Source: Scytonema sp. UIC 10036 (lineage in GTDB: Bacteria > Cyanobacteriota > Cyanobacteriia > Cyanobacteriales > Nostocaceae). Taken from it: a DNA stretch of 64,000 bases. The position numbers and the translations under genes were made by a program. The stretch spans positions 1 through 64,000 of the forward strand of contig NZ_WJFC01000041.1 in NCBI RefSeq assembly GCF_009725235.1. Reading direction: 5' to 3'. This document shows positions 1-8,492 of the stretch, one piece after another. The notes under the pieces were generated by a model that saw nothing but the letters and a program-made list of their open reading frames with translations, was not told where the DNA came from and made no database searches. Numbering within the stretch: the stretch's first letter is position 1; each line of letters starts with the position of its first letter.

Positions 1-114
1 AAAACAATTTATTTTTCTACCATAATACTTAATACTATATTCGCCTTTTTCTCGTGGGATTGGAGAACTGTATAATATACAGACAGCAGGTACAGCCCAG
101 TTAGCATCACTAAG
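1..114 (+). promoter_or_regulatory. candidate CRISPR leader
   Basis: AT-rich stretch directly before the first repeat. The repeats end in GAAAC on this strand and the degenerate repeat lies at the far right end, so transcription should run left to right and the leader should be here. A TATAAT-like stretch occurs near 70-77. The left limit lies outside the window, so more repeats further left cannot be excluded. Confidence 0.5.
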
Positions 115-1786
115 CTTGAAACGTAGCGATTCCTGAAACGGGACTGAAACCCGCACCTGCATCATCGCGATCGTATATCTTGCCACTTGAAACGTAGCGA
201 TTCCTGGAAACGGGACTGAAACCTTCTGACCATTCAAGCTGACGACCAACTGCTTTTTCCTTGAAACGTAGCGATTCCTGAAACGGACTGAAACATTCTT
301 CACCATTCAACACTATACATACCTCATCTATAGCTTGAAACGTAGCGATTCCTGGAAACGGACTGAAACATTGAGTGGTACGCATACGAATCAAAACAAG
401 CTTGTAACTTGAAACGTAGCGATTCCTGGAAACGGGACTGAAACTAATTGTTGTAATGATTTACAACAACAAATCAATGCCTTGAAACGTAGCGATTCCT
501 GGAAACGGGACTGAAACGCTACGGGAGCAGAATCAATCAAGAAGAGTCTGCTTGAAACGTAGCGATTCCTGGAAACGGGACTGAAACTCAAAAGCTGACT
601 TTACAGCTAGAACAGACTCTGCTTGCTTGAAACGTAGCGATTCCTGGAAACGGGACTGAAACCTCCTATCCGTAGGGAGTGGAAGTCTTTGCCAAAGGAC
701 TTGAAACGTAGGCGATTCCTGGAAACGGGACTGAAACCAAAGAACATATCAAGCGTCACATTCAATATTACGGCGACTTGAAACGTAGCGATTCCTGGAA
801 ACGGGACTGAAACGGCTTTTACACCTACCTGTTACCTTTTTAATTTAAGCTTGAAACGTAGCGATTCCTGGAAACGGGACTGAAACTAAACCTGGGGATT
901 TCTACTTTTTCACAGGGACGCTTCCAGCTGAAACGTAGCGATTCCTGGAAACGGGACTGAAACCAAATTTACTGTTACTGTTAAGCGCTTAACACTCTAA
1001 CTTGAAACGTAGCGATTCCTGGAAACGGGACTGAAACAAGGAAATTTCGCATCTTTCTTGCCCACCCACCTACTTGAAACGTAGCGATTCCTGGAAACGG
1101 GACTGAAACAATCTTTATCAGCCTCATCGCTCGTTCTTTCGATGCTTGAAACGTAGCGATTCCTGGAAACGGACTGAAACATGATGCGAATCGGCATCCT
1201 AGAACTGCCGAAGATGCAAGACTTGAAACGTAGCGATTCCTGGAAACGGGACTGAAACTTTAAGTCAGAGCGGTAAGACCGTACACGCTTACTTGAAACG
1301 TAGCGATTCCTGGAAACGGGACTGAAACGATCTAGACGCGCATCGCAAACAAATTAATTTTACACTTGAAACGTAGCGATTCCTGGAAACGGACTGAAAC
1401 TATTATCTCAATTTAGTTCTATAGAAAGTTTATTAGACTTGAAACGTAGCGATTCCTGGAAACGGGACTGAAACGTATAAGCTTCAGACCCTTTTGACAC
1501 CACTTTTGTTTCTTGAAACGTAGCGATTCCTGGAAACGGGACTGAAACTTCCTATATCAGCTAATTAGAGATAAAATTCGAGAATCTTGAAACGTAGCGA
1601 TTCCTGGAAACGGGACTGAAACCGCCAAAGAGCACAAAGCTTAAATGTTGTACTCTTTGCTTGAAACGTAGCGATTCCTGGAAACGGGACTGAAACAAGT
1701 CGAAGATTGTATCAATCAGCCGCTAAACATTCTTGAAACGTAGCGATTCCTGGAAACGTAGTGATTCTCGGCAACGGGACTGAAAC
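115..1786 (+). CRISPR. CRISPR array, 23 repeats and 22 spacers
   Basis: The 37-nt repeat begins CTTGAAACGTAGCGATTCCT and ends GGGACTGAAAC. Repeats start at 115, 186, 260, 334, 408, 481, 551, 626, 700, 777, 850, 928, 1001, 1073, 1145, 1222, 1292, 1365, 1438, 1512, 1586, 1660 and 1732. Spacers are 33-41 nt and all differ. The last repeat (1732-1786) is 55 nt long because its first half is duplicated and diverged, which marks the old, leader-distal end. Several repeats differ by one base in a G run or a T run (115, 260, 334, 700, 928, 1145, 1365). No cas gene is visible, so the type cannot be assigned; spacer length and the GAAAC end fit class 1 arrays. Confidence 0.97.
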
Positions 1787-1890
1787 ACATAGGCAACAAT
1801 AAGTACAACTTGTCAACTAAGGAGCTTTCAATCTGCCACCAAATCTGTGATTATAGTTGCAGGCTTGCAGCCCCTTAACAACCCCGATGG

Positions 1891-2220
1891 CTAAGCCATT
1901 TTGTTCAAAGAGACTTTCATTTCCAGATTAATGACCTTTACCTTAGACAAATCAGTAGATTGCTTAGCTTGCCAAAGATCGTACTGCTGTTGCATATTTA
2001 ACCATAGACCAACACTGGTATTTAGTGCCTTAGAAAGTCTTAAAGCCATAGCAGGACTTACTCCAGCCTTGCCATTGATGATCTTGGACATATAAGCCCT
2101 GTTCACTCCAATCATGTCGGCAAACTTTGAGATACTAAGACCATAAGGCTTTAAAAACTCCTCCTTTAAGACTTCGCCGATGTGTGGCGGCTCGTACATT
2201 TGTATTCTTTCTTTTGCCAT
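1891..2220 (-). CDS. higA: HigA-family antitoxin, XRE helix-turn-helix
   Basis: A 109-aa protein with the HigA start pattern PPHIGEVLKEEFLKPYGLS at residues 11-29, then a helix-turn-helix with KFADMIGVNRAYMSKIINGK at about residues 32-51. HigA antitoxins bind and neutralise a RelE-fold mRNA interferase and repress their own operon. HigB normally lies directly upstream on the same strand; here only the C-terminal part of a HigB-like protein remains at 2284-2469. The antitoxin looks intact while its toxin is broken, so it may be a solitary regulator or a relic that protects against related toxins. ATG start at 2220. Confidence 0.85.
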   Translation of the reverse strand: MAKERIQMYEPPHIGEVLKEEFLKPYGLSISKFADMIGVNRAYMSKIINGKAGVSPAMALRLSKALNTSVGLWLNMQQQYDLWQAKQSTDLSKVKVINLEMKVSLNKMA

Positions 2221-2283
2221 AGGTTTTTACAATTAATTTTTAAGCCAAAGAGATTATTCATTTTTCCCGTTGACCACTACTAT

Positions 2284-2469
2284 CTAATGGTAGTCAACGT
2301 AGTCCAGGACTTCAACATTCTTGTTTTCCTCTTCCCACTTAAAGGTCAATCGCCAATTTCCAATAACCGAAATTGAGTAGTGATCTTTTAAATCACCTTC
2401 CAATTTATGAAACTTGAAATTGGGAAATTCCTTAAAGATTTTTCCGTGATTTTTTTGGCAGAGCGATCG
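2284..2469 (-). pseudogene. HigB-like toxin, N-terminally truncated
   Basis: A 61-codon open stretch 64 bp upstream of higA on the same strand. It reads KIFKEFPNFKFHKLEGDLKD, then SISVIGNWRLTFKW, and ends in LDYVDYH, which is the core and C-terminal signature of HigB/RelE toxins. There is no start codon in the stretch and a stop lies at 2470-2472, so about the first third of a normal roughly 92-aa toxin is missing. HIP1 sequence and an unrelated short frame on the other strand lie directly beyond the break. Confidence 0.8.
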
Positions 2470-2599
2470 CTATCTCTTCTGCTAAGAAATATTTCTAACA
2501 AACATCGTGAGGTTTATTTCCAAGCATTAAAACAGCCACTGTCTGCTGAGTTATGTATTCCAGATGTCTGAGGATTTCACGCTTTGCAGATCCCCCCAA

Positions 2600-2618
2600 C
2601 CCCCCTTAAAAAGGGGGG
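2600..2618. repeat. C-run/G-run hairpin element
   Basis: Perfect 8-bp arms CCCCCCTT and AAGGGGGG around an AAA loop. The same C/G-run hairpin type appears at 17902-17968. It is a common intergenic element in cyanobacteria and may act as a terminator or RNA hairpin. Confidence 0.6.
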
Positions 2619-2766
2619 CTTTGCGTAAGAAATATGTAATATAAAATACTTGTATTGGTAAAAAATCTGGAAAAAGTGATTCAAATGCGATTGATTGTGC
2701 GAAGATTAACATTACAGTCAGGCATTCAGCGATTTTGCCAGTAGCAGTTCTCCACAAATAAGCCCA

Positions 2767-4914
2767 ATGGCTCTAGATAATGATAGCTTGAACAAATTTG
2801 AGGCAATAACTGAGAAATCTCAGGTTAGAGCGGAACTGGGAGTTGAGTCTTTACAGGCGATCGCATCCTGCTGTCAGCGAAGTCAAGTTGGTAAACTATT
2901 GCCAGAAGCTCTTTACGTCCACATAACAGCACTATCCACCCTTGACCCCTTACTCCAGCAATATGAAAGCCGTGCCAGAAGTGTAGTTCCCCAAGCCCAG
3001 GAAGCAACGCTTGTAAAATTTAGCACTAGCAAACCCAAAATTTCCTACCTATTCTATCCAGATTTTGACACAGACCCCCATCCAGCCCTAAAAGCCAGTA
3101 TCCAAGTTGACACAGAAACCCTAGAAACCACATATCGAGACTACAGTACTACAGAAAATCCTCCCATACTCCATCGCAAAGAAACCTTTGTTACACCAGA
3201 CTATCCCCAATACCAACAGTTTGCCGAACTAACAAACGCTCAAGAAAAATTAGGTTTGCTAGACAATTCAAGAAACATCGGTACGCGAGAAGGATGGCAA
3301 AGACGCTTGCAAGCATTTGGGGTAGAAATTCAGGGACACCATCTCATACAACACAACACAACCAACACAACACAACAGACAAAACCAGCCAACGAACCAT
3401 TAGCACCCCGCATAGATCGTCATAGAGCAGCAATTTACCGCAATGATTTATCCCGTCCCGTGCGCCTAGCATTAGATGCCAACTTATTTACTTCAGAAAC
3501 CACCTTTTTTGACTATGGTTGCGGACATGGCGGAGATATCACCCGAATTGCCCAAAAAGGTTATAACAGTATGGGATGGGACCCCTACTATTCACCGGAT
3601 ACTCCCCGAACCCCTGCCGATATCGTCAATCTTGGGTACGTAATAAACGTTATAGAAACCCCAAGCGAACGGCGAGAGGCGCTGGTAAAAGCTTGGGAAC
3701 TTACCCGTAAAGTTCTGCTTGTCTCAGCCCAAGTTTTGATAGCATCCACCAGGGGTGTTGTTGCTTATGAAGATGGAGTCATCACAACCCGCAATACTTT
3801 TCAGAAGTACTACGAGCAAGAAGAACTCAAACGTTACATTGACCAAGTTCTTGGTGTTGATGCCATTCCCGTTGCTTTAGGCGTTTATTTTGTTTTCCGG
3901 GATGAAGCTCAAGCACAGTTGTTTCGAGCTTCCCGCTACCGTTCTCGCGCCACAACCCCCAGAGTTCGTTCTCGCATTAAACGATTTGAAGATTATCAGG
4001 AACTGCTTGCACCTCTGATGGCGTTTTTTACAGAACGGGGTCGTTTTCCCAGTAAAGGTGAACTACCACAAGAAGATGATATCAATTCAGAATTTGGCAC
4101 CCTGCGACGTGCTTTTCAAGTCATTTTGCAAGCAACCAACCTGGAAGAATGGGAAGAAATTTCTGAAAAACGCCGTCAAGATTTGATGGTTTATTTGGCT
4201 TTGAGCCAGTTTAGCTACCGCCCAAAACTGAGAGATTTAGCCCCCGAAGTTCAAGAAGACATTAAAGGTTTATTTGGCACTTACAAGCAAGCCTGTGTCA
4301 ATGCTGACATCATGCTTCTCAGCGTAGGGAATCTAGAAATTCTTCAGGAATGTTGCCAAAACAGCTCCGTAGGGAAAAAACTGCCAAATTCTCTATGGGT
4401 TCATATCTCAGCCCTACAATCACTCGATCCCCTCTTGCGCCTTTATGAAGGTTGTGCAAGTCGTATTATTGGTCGTTTGGAAGAAGCAAATGTTATCAAA
4501 TTTCACACCAAAAGTGCAAAAATTTCTTATCTTTATTATCCCAACTTTGACTCAGATCCCCATCCGACACTCAAGACTTGTATGATTATTAACTTACAAG
4601 ACTTGCACGTTAGTTATCGAGATTACGATACAGATGATAATCCCCCCGTGCTTCATTATAAAGAAGCTTTAGTGACATCCGATTATCCGCTTTACGAGAA
4701 ATTTGCTAAACTGACTCGCCAAGAAGAAGACTGGGGACTATTGGATGATTGGCGCAGTATCAGTCATTATTCCGGTTGGCTTAAATGTTTGGCAGACCAC
4801 TGTGCGACTCTCAATGGTTATCAACTGCACTGGCGCAAAGATGCCGATCCTTATAAGCTTAAGGTGCTGCGCTCTGCTGTTCGCAACCGTCAGGAGAAAA
4901 GGCGGAATCAGTGA
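2767..4914 (+). CDS. DNA phosphorothioation-associated-type methyltransferase (TIGR04096-like) with duplicated flanking domain
   Basis: A 715-aa protein. The centre (about residues 216-330) has RHRAAIYRNDLSRPVRLAL, then a SAM-binding motif FFDYGCGHGGD (about 247-257) and WDPYYSPD (271-278), matching the putative methyltransferase family described next to dnd phosphorothioation genes (TIGR04096). Residues about 28-193 and 521-685 are clearly homologous to each other: both have VHI.AL.(S)LDPLL, the pair YPDFDTDPHP and YPNFDSDPHP, YRDY near NPP(I/V)LH, and SDY or PDYP followed by a GLLD motif. The methyltransferase core is therefore bracketed by two copies of one domain. No dnd or pbe genes are present, so a role in phosphorothioation is not shown. 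ATG start follows a C/G-run hairpin and a 140-bp leader. Confidence 0.8.
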   Translation: MALDNDSLNKFEAITEKSQVRAELGVESLQAIASCCQRSQVGKLLPEALYVHITALSTLDPLLQQYESRARSVVPQAQEATLVKFSTSKPKISYLFYPDFDTDPHPALKASIQVDTETLETTYRDYSTTENPPILHRKETFVTPDYPQYQQFAELTNAQEKLGLLDNSRNIGTREGWQRRLQAFGVEIQGHHLIQHNTTNTTQQTKPANEPLAPRIDRHRAAIYRNDLSRPVRLALDANLFTSETTFFDYGCGHGGDITRIAQKGYNSMGWDPYYSPDTPRTPADIVNLGYVINVIETPSERREALVKAWELTRKVLLVSAQVLIASTRGVVAYEDGVITTRNTFQKYYEQEELKRYIDQVLGVDAIPVALGVYFVFRDEAQAQLFRASRYRSRATTPRVRSRIKRFEDYQELLAPLMAFFTERGRFPSKGELPQEDDINSEFGTLRRAFQVILQATNLEEWEEISEKRRQDLMVYLALSQFSYRPKLRDLAPEVQEDIKGLFGTYKQACVNADIMLLSVGNLEILQECCQNSSVGKKLPNSLWVHISALQSLDPLLRLYEGCASRIIGRLEEANVIKFHTKSAKISYLYYPNFDSDPHPTLKTCMIINLQDLHVSYRDYDTDDNPPVLHYKEALVTSDYPLYEKFAKLTRQEEDWGLLDDWRSISHYSGWLKCLADHCATLNGYQLHWRKDADPYKLKVLRSAVRNRQEKRRNQ

Positions 4915-5162
4915 ACAGTGAGCAGTAACCAGTGACCAGTGACCGGGGTTTTTTAGTCTAATTCTTAGATACCATTATAGGATGCGATCGGTTGGGTACG
5001 GTTTGAGCTTCGCGATCGCTAATATCAAATCCGGTAGCATATGAATGATTAAAAAACCGCTCCAGACGCAGAGAGCGCACCAGAGAGGAAAGAGAAATAA
5101 TTCCGATATGAACGGATTTGATATAAAACAAAATGTCGCACTGGAACTATTGCAGTTACGTT
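4915..5162. other. intergenic, short CAGTGAC-type repeats
   Basis: Directly after the stop codon lies a run of diverged heptamers (CAGTGAG, CAGTAAC, CAGTGAC, CAGTGAC). HIP1-like GCGATCGC occurs near 5012. No gene is visible. GATTTGATAT is repeated at about 5114, and the rest is unremarkable. Confidence 0.5.
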
Positions 5163-5283
5163 AGGACTTACGCAAAGCCCCCAATGTATCGGGGGGCTTG
5201 GGGTCCCCTCTGGGGTTGGGAGGAAATGGGGGGAGCTACAACGCGTGAAATCCTTAAAATAGCGTTGATGTTGCGTAAGTCCT
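5163..5283. mobile_element. 121-bp MITE with 13-bp perfect terminal inverted repeats
   Basis: Left end AGGACTTACGCAA (5163-5175) and right end TTGCGTAAGTCCT (5271-5283) are perfect inverted copies. The inside is G/C-run rich and has no coding frame. Size and ends fit a non-autonomous element mobilised in trans by a transposase not in this window. No clear target duplication is seen. Confidence 0.75.
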
Positions 5284-5348
5284 GTATGTTTAATGTCATA
5301 ATAAAGTAAGTGTAAGCTTTTAAATAAAAATACGGAGTTCAATTTCCT

Positions 5349-5837
5349 TTGGATGAAGCAAAAAATAGGAAAAGTGAATTTGTTTATAATGTGGGTGAGA
5401 TTTCCTCTATTCGTTCATCTCTTTCACTCACTGTAACAGAGATGGCAAAAATACTTAGAGTTGAGAGACAAACTATTTACGCCTGGATTGGAGGTAGTTT
5501 TGAACCACATCCGTCTAATCAAAGTCGTCTTAACAAAATACATTCGATAGCAAAGTATTGGGACACACTATCTTCTTTACCAGTTGGAAATTTTGTACGA
5601 CAATCTTATAACAATGGGAAATCTCTTTTTGATTTACTTTCTGATGATGTTCTAGATGAAAAGGAGATACATAATCATCTCCAATTACTCTCAGAAGATA
5701 TTAGCCAAGGTAAAAGTTCACCAAAAAAACAGAGCAAGCCTAGTGTGCGGGAGCTAGCGGCAAGGCATAGTTCTAAGGTAAGCGAAAATAATGATACGAT
5801 AGATTGGCTAACAGGCAAACGTATTGGATTAGAATGA
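5349..5837 (+). CDS. helix-turn-helix protein, first gene of a small cassette
   Basis: A 162-aa protein starting at TTG, chosen because the frame has a stop at 5325 and a CGGAG Shine-Dalgarno sequence lies 11 bp upstream. Residues about 25-50 form a helix-turn-helix (LTVTEMAKILRVERQTIYAW). The middle, with NGKSLFDLLSDDVLDE, resembles the tail of Xre/MbcA-type antitoxins, but only weakly. The C-terminal third is Lys/Ser rich. Its stop overlaps the ATG of the next gene (ATGA at 5834-5837), so the two are translationally coupled. Probably a DNA-binding regulator of the cassette. Confidence 0.6.
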   Translation: MDEAKNRKSEFVYNVGEISSIRSSLSLTVTEMAKILRVERQTIYAWIGGSFEPHPSNQSRLNKIHSIAKYWDTLSSLPVGNFVRQSYNNGKSLFDLLSDDVLDEKEIHNHLQLLSEDISQGKSSPKKQSKPSVRELAARHSSKVSENNDTIDWLTGKRIGLE

Positions 5838-6157
5838 ATAGCGCTGATTCCCATGACTTGATGAAGTCTCGTTTGCACAATCAAAACACTTGTCCTTGGG
5901 TAGGCATTCGACAGTATACAAACCAATTGTCGCCAAAGAAAGCCAACCCTGGATATGTTGCACGCGCACGTGTAATTTGTGATAACCACAAAAGCGAATT
6001 AAGCGATCGTTATCCTGGTTGGTATGTAGCGATTGAACCTGACAGTGGTGATTATTTTCTTGATGCTAATAAAGAAGTTGCCCAGAATCAGGCTCGCGCC
6101 AAACATCCATCTAGATTAATTTGTACTTTTCAGTTAAATATAGTAGGAAATTATTAA
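5834..6157 (+). CDS. small protein with DUF5678-like C-terminal region, copy A
   Basis: A 107-aa protein from the ATG that overlaps the previous stop. It has PWVGIRQYTNQLSP near residue 25 and RYPGWYVAIEPDSGDYFLDA near residues 63-82, then an AQNQARAKHPS helix; the GWYVAI...GDYF pattern resembles DUF5678-type small proteins. A near-identical copy lies at 20473-20871. In both places a retropepsin-like gene follows within about 5 bp, so the two proteins probably act together or are co-regulated. Function unknown. Confidence 0.65.
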   Translation: MNSADSHDLMKSRLHNQNTCPWVGIRQYTNQLSPKKANPGYVARARVICDNHKSELSDRYPGWYVAIEPDSGDYFLDANKEVAQNQARAKHPSRLICTFQLNIVGNY

Positions 6158-6162
6158 AACAA

Positions 6163-6312
6163 TTGATTGAAGGAAAATTTAGCAGAAAGGGCGAGATGTT
6201 CTTTGAAATAGACTTTGTAGCGGCAGACGGATTAATTATTACTGTTGATGCCCTACTCGATACAGGTTTTACCGACTGGTTAGCACTTAATACCCAAGAC
6301 GTACTCCACTAG
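6163..6312 (+). pseudogene. retropepsin-like aspartic protease, truncated, copy A
   Basis: TTG start at 6163, 5 bp after the previous stop, with an AGGAA ribosome site. It reads FFEIDFVAADGL then VDALLDTGFTDWLALNT, the catalytic DTG loop of clan AA proteases. The frame breaks after NTQD and stops at 6312, giving 49 aa instead of about 125. Copy B (20877-21389) shows what is missing. The lost C-terminal half is replaced by the tail of a convergent truncated RelE gene. Confidence 0.85.
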
Positions 6313-6427
6313 GACGAGGATTTTCAGCTAGTTTTAGAATTTTTTCGTTGATCCTATCTCTAATATCATTCGGTAGCTTTTTTAATTGCTTTGCCACCTT
6401 ACTTTTAATTTTGATTTGATAGGTCAC
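6287..6427 (-). pseudogene. RelE/ParE-type toxin, C-terminally truncated
   Basis: GTG start overlapping the stop of the antitoxin gene (GTGA at 6424-6427). The product reads TYQIKIKSKVAKQLKKLP then INEKILKLAENPRPSGVRL, the N-terminal half of a RelE toxin, and then hits a stop inside sequence belonging to the convergent protease fragment. 46 aa remain of about 85, and the catalytic C-terminal strands are gone, so the toxin should be inactive. Confidence 0.85.
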
Positions 6428-6627
6428 GATTCTAATTCTCGCTGATACTCTTCCCAACTAATGCTAGTATCATTTCTAGCTTCTTTAATAGCTTGAATAT
6501 CTTCTTCATCTTCAGCCTTGCGAATGTTTAACAGTTCTATGACATCTTCTAAAGTGTCTTCATAAGCCTGTTCTAATTTTTCGTAGATTACTTTTAACAA
6601 TGCTTGTCTTTTGGTTGTGGTTTTCAT
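6424..6627 (-). CDS. RelB-like antitoxin
   Basis: A 67-aa acidic protein from ATG at 6627 (an upstream in-frame ATG at 6657 is less likely). It is helical, with EKLEQAYEDTLEDVIELLN and ends SWEEYQRELES, the shape of RelB-type antitoxins that pair with ParE/RelE toxins. Its stop overlaps the start of the truncated toxin at 6427. With the toxin broken, it may survive as a free antitoxin. Confidence 0.7.
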   Translation of the reverse strand: MKTTTKRQALLKVIYEKLEQAYEDTLEDVIELLNIRKAEDEEDIQAIKEARNDTSISWEEYQRELES

Positions 6628-6741
6628 TTTTATATCCTTAATCAAATTTAATACCAAAATTAGTTCCTAAAACTTTTTCCATTAACTGTTGACTTGTATT
6701 TAACCGACAAAATTGATTATATTATATTATATAACCATAAA

Positions 6742-6939
6742 TTAGATTGCTCGCTGACCAAATCGCCTTTTTAATTTGGCGTCTGCTTCTTCAATTGTTA
6801 TCATAACCGGGTTAGGATTACCAGCACGTCTTTTGTCCATGTAAGTATAGAACGCTTCATCGTCATAGCGATTTGCTAAAACGTAAGCTTTTAGTTCTTT
6901 TAGTGTCATTTCTTGAAAATTTGGTTTCGTCAGGACCAA
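6742..6939 (-). CDS. DUF6887-like small protein
   Basis: A 65-aa protein with PNFQEMTLKELKAYVLANR at residues 6-24 and DDEAFYTYMDKR, the pattern of the cyanobacterial DUF6887 family. Function unknown. The annotated TTG start (6939) gives MVLTKPNF; the usual family start MTKPNF would fall on a CTG codon at 6933, so the original ATG may have mutated. GAGG sequence lies just upstream. The DUF6888 partner often found beside it is not visible. Confidence 0.6.
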   Translation of the reverse strand: MVLTKPNFQEMTLKELKAYVLANRYDDEAFYTYMDKRRAGNPNPVMITIEEADAKLKRRFGQRAI

Positions 6940-7224
6940 ATATCCTCTCCTGTTGGTGTAACTTCGGCTTCTATCGAGTTGTCATTTCCAACAAGCACTC
7001 ACCGATAGAGAACTCGGTGATGGGCAAAAGAAAATTCAAATTGGCTATGAAGCTAGAGCACATAAGAGTGAATGTTGTTCGCTCTTGATGCTCGCTCTTT
7101 AGTCAATGCTTTAGAATTGGCAGTAGAGACAACACCACCCAAAATATCGGGGACTATCCATATAACTCTTGCTGTTGCGGAAGAATCCATCCAACAGCGT
7201 GCCGTTCTTTATAAAACAAAAATT
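6940..7224. other. intergenic with open but unrecognised frame
   Basis: A frame open from 7072 runs in phase into the next gene and would add 51 residues, but they match nothing I recognise. A hairpin with 7-bp arms TCACCGA/TCGGTGA lies near 6998-7020. Two short frames here are broken by stops, so this may be a gene relic. Confidence 0.35.
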
Positions 7225-7836
7225 ATGGCTTACTCAGACTTCAACGATTTACCCAGTGTAATCAATCAATTTAAACTAGAGTTAATTCAAGAAACACCAC
7301 AGTTATTTTCAGATGCTCCACCAATACAACCCAGCAATTTACTTAATGAAATTCTCAAACGAAACGCGACAAGAGTTGTTCTAGAATTAAGAAGTGAAAA
7401 AGAAAAAAGCGAACGAATCATCAGTCCTATATTAACAGAACTGCAAGAAATTTCCAGTACCCCTATTAACGTGTTTTCAGGAGAAACGTTTAATGTAGAC
7501 AAATCAAGTGGTTTAACCGGTGTGTGCGACTTCTTAATATCAAAAAGTCCGATCAGTATTACAATCGTTAAACCCGTAATAACCGTAGTTGAAGCCAAAA
7601 AGTCAGATCTAGCTTTAGGCTTACCTCAATGTATTGCTGAAATGGTGGCTGCCAATAAGTTTAATAAAGATATGCAACAAGTTTTTGGTGTAGTGACTAC
7701 AGCAACACAATGGACTTTTTTGAGTCTAAGAAATAATGCAGTAACCATTGACCCTACCATATATTTGTTTCCACCTGTAGATAAAATTTTAGGAATCTTG
7801 ATGGCAATGGTAACTAGTACAAATGATGAAGCTTAG
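7225..7836 (+). CDS. PD-(D/E)XK nuclease-like protein, conserved cyanobacterial hypothetical
   Basis: A 203-aa protein from ATG at 7225 (MAYSDFNDL). A helical N-terminal part is followed by GVCDFLISKSP, then VITVVEAKKSD and LPQCIAEMVAAN. The spaced D...ExK with a downstream Gln matches the active-site layout of PD-(D/E)XK restriction-like nucleases. The C-terminal part, VFGVVTTATQWTFLSL, is the strand pattern seen in related cyanobacterial proteins that sense or cleave nucleic acid. Substrate and partners unknown. The frame extends upstream to 7072 but the ATG start fits the conserved part. Confidence 0.6.
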   Translation: MAYSDFNDLPSVINQFKLELIQETPQLFSDAPPIQPSNLLNEILKRNATRVVLELRSEKEKSERIISPILTELQEISSTPINVFSGETFNVDKSSGLTGVCDFLISKSPISITIVKPVITVVEAKKSDLALGLPQCIAEMVAANKFNKDMQQVFGVVTTATQWTFLSLRNNAVTIDPTIYLFPPVDKILGILMAMVTSTNDEA

Positions 7837-7966
7837 AAAAACGATTCACCCTTATGTACATTGGTAGAGAATGGTAATATCAACTCTTCACCCTCTTCAA
7901 TACCTCAAATTTGTCCATTAATGGTCAATTTTGGGAATAATCGCACGGGTTGAAAAAGAATTCAAT

Positions 7967-8492
7967 TTACAGAATACTACGCAAATCTAAAACAAAACCG
8001 GGCAACACATCTTCACCAGATAAAGTCGTAGGAGATTTTAGAACTTCCACCTCTCGTCCTTGGCGATAAATTTCCACCTGCTGATTCTGTGGATCGATGA
8101 GCCAACCCAAACGAACTCCATTGTCCATGTACTCCTGCATCTTAGCCTGCAAAGTCTTCACTTCATCAGTTACAGAACGCAACTCAATCACAAAATCACC
8201 GAGCAATTGGTGGAAATTTTTGTCGTTGCTCAAAACTCAAAGATTCCCACCTTTCTAACTTAATCCAAGTGACATCTGGAGAGCGATTTGCTCCATTGGG
8301 GAGTTTGAAACACGTTGATGAATCAAACGCTTTCCCTAAATTTTGCTGACGGTTCCAAATCCCTAAGTCAAGATAAAGCTCAAAATTTTGATTTCCTGTT
8401 TCCCCACCTGTTGGCGACACGATGACGAGTTCTCCAGATGCTGTACATTCAAACTTCATTTCTGGATTCGCTTTCACCAATTCGTAAAAAGC
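7967..8492 (-). pseudogene. Uma2 family protein, frameshifted and N-terminally truncated
   Basis: Near-identical at nucleotide level to the intact Uma2 gene at 13313-13888. A +1 change at about 8204 (three bases where the intact gene has two) splits it into two frames after QKFPPIA. The first 20 or so codons are missing: homology to the intact copy stops at about 8492 and is replaced by the tail of an EAD1-type gene. The high similarity indicates a recent duplication. Confidence 0.9.

Noticed and set aside
110..1197. Open frames on the minus strand across the CRISPR array with repeated SFSPVSRNRYVSS peptides
   Set aside because: They are the CRISPR repeats read backwards and encode no protein.
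2767..4914. A DNA phosphorothioation (dnd) system
   Set aside because: Only the associated methyltransferase family is seen; no dndA-E or restriction genes are in the window.
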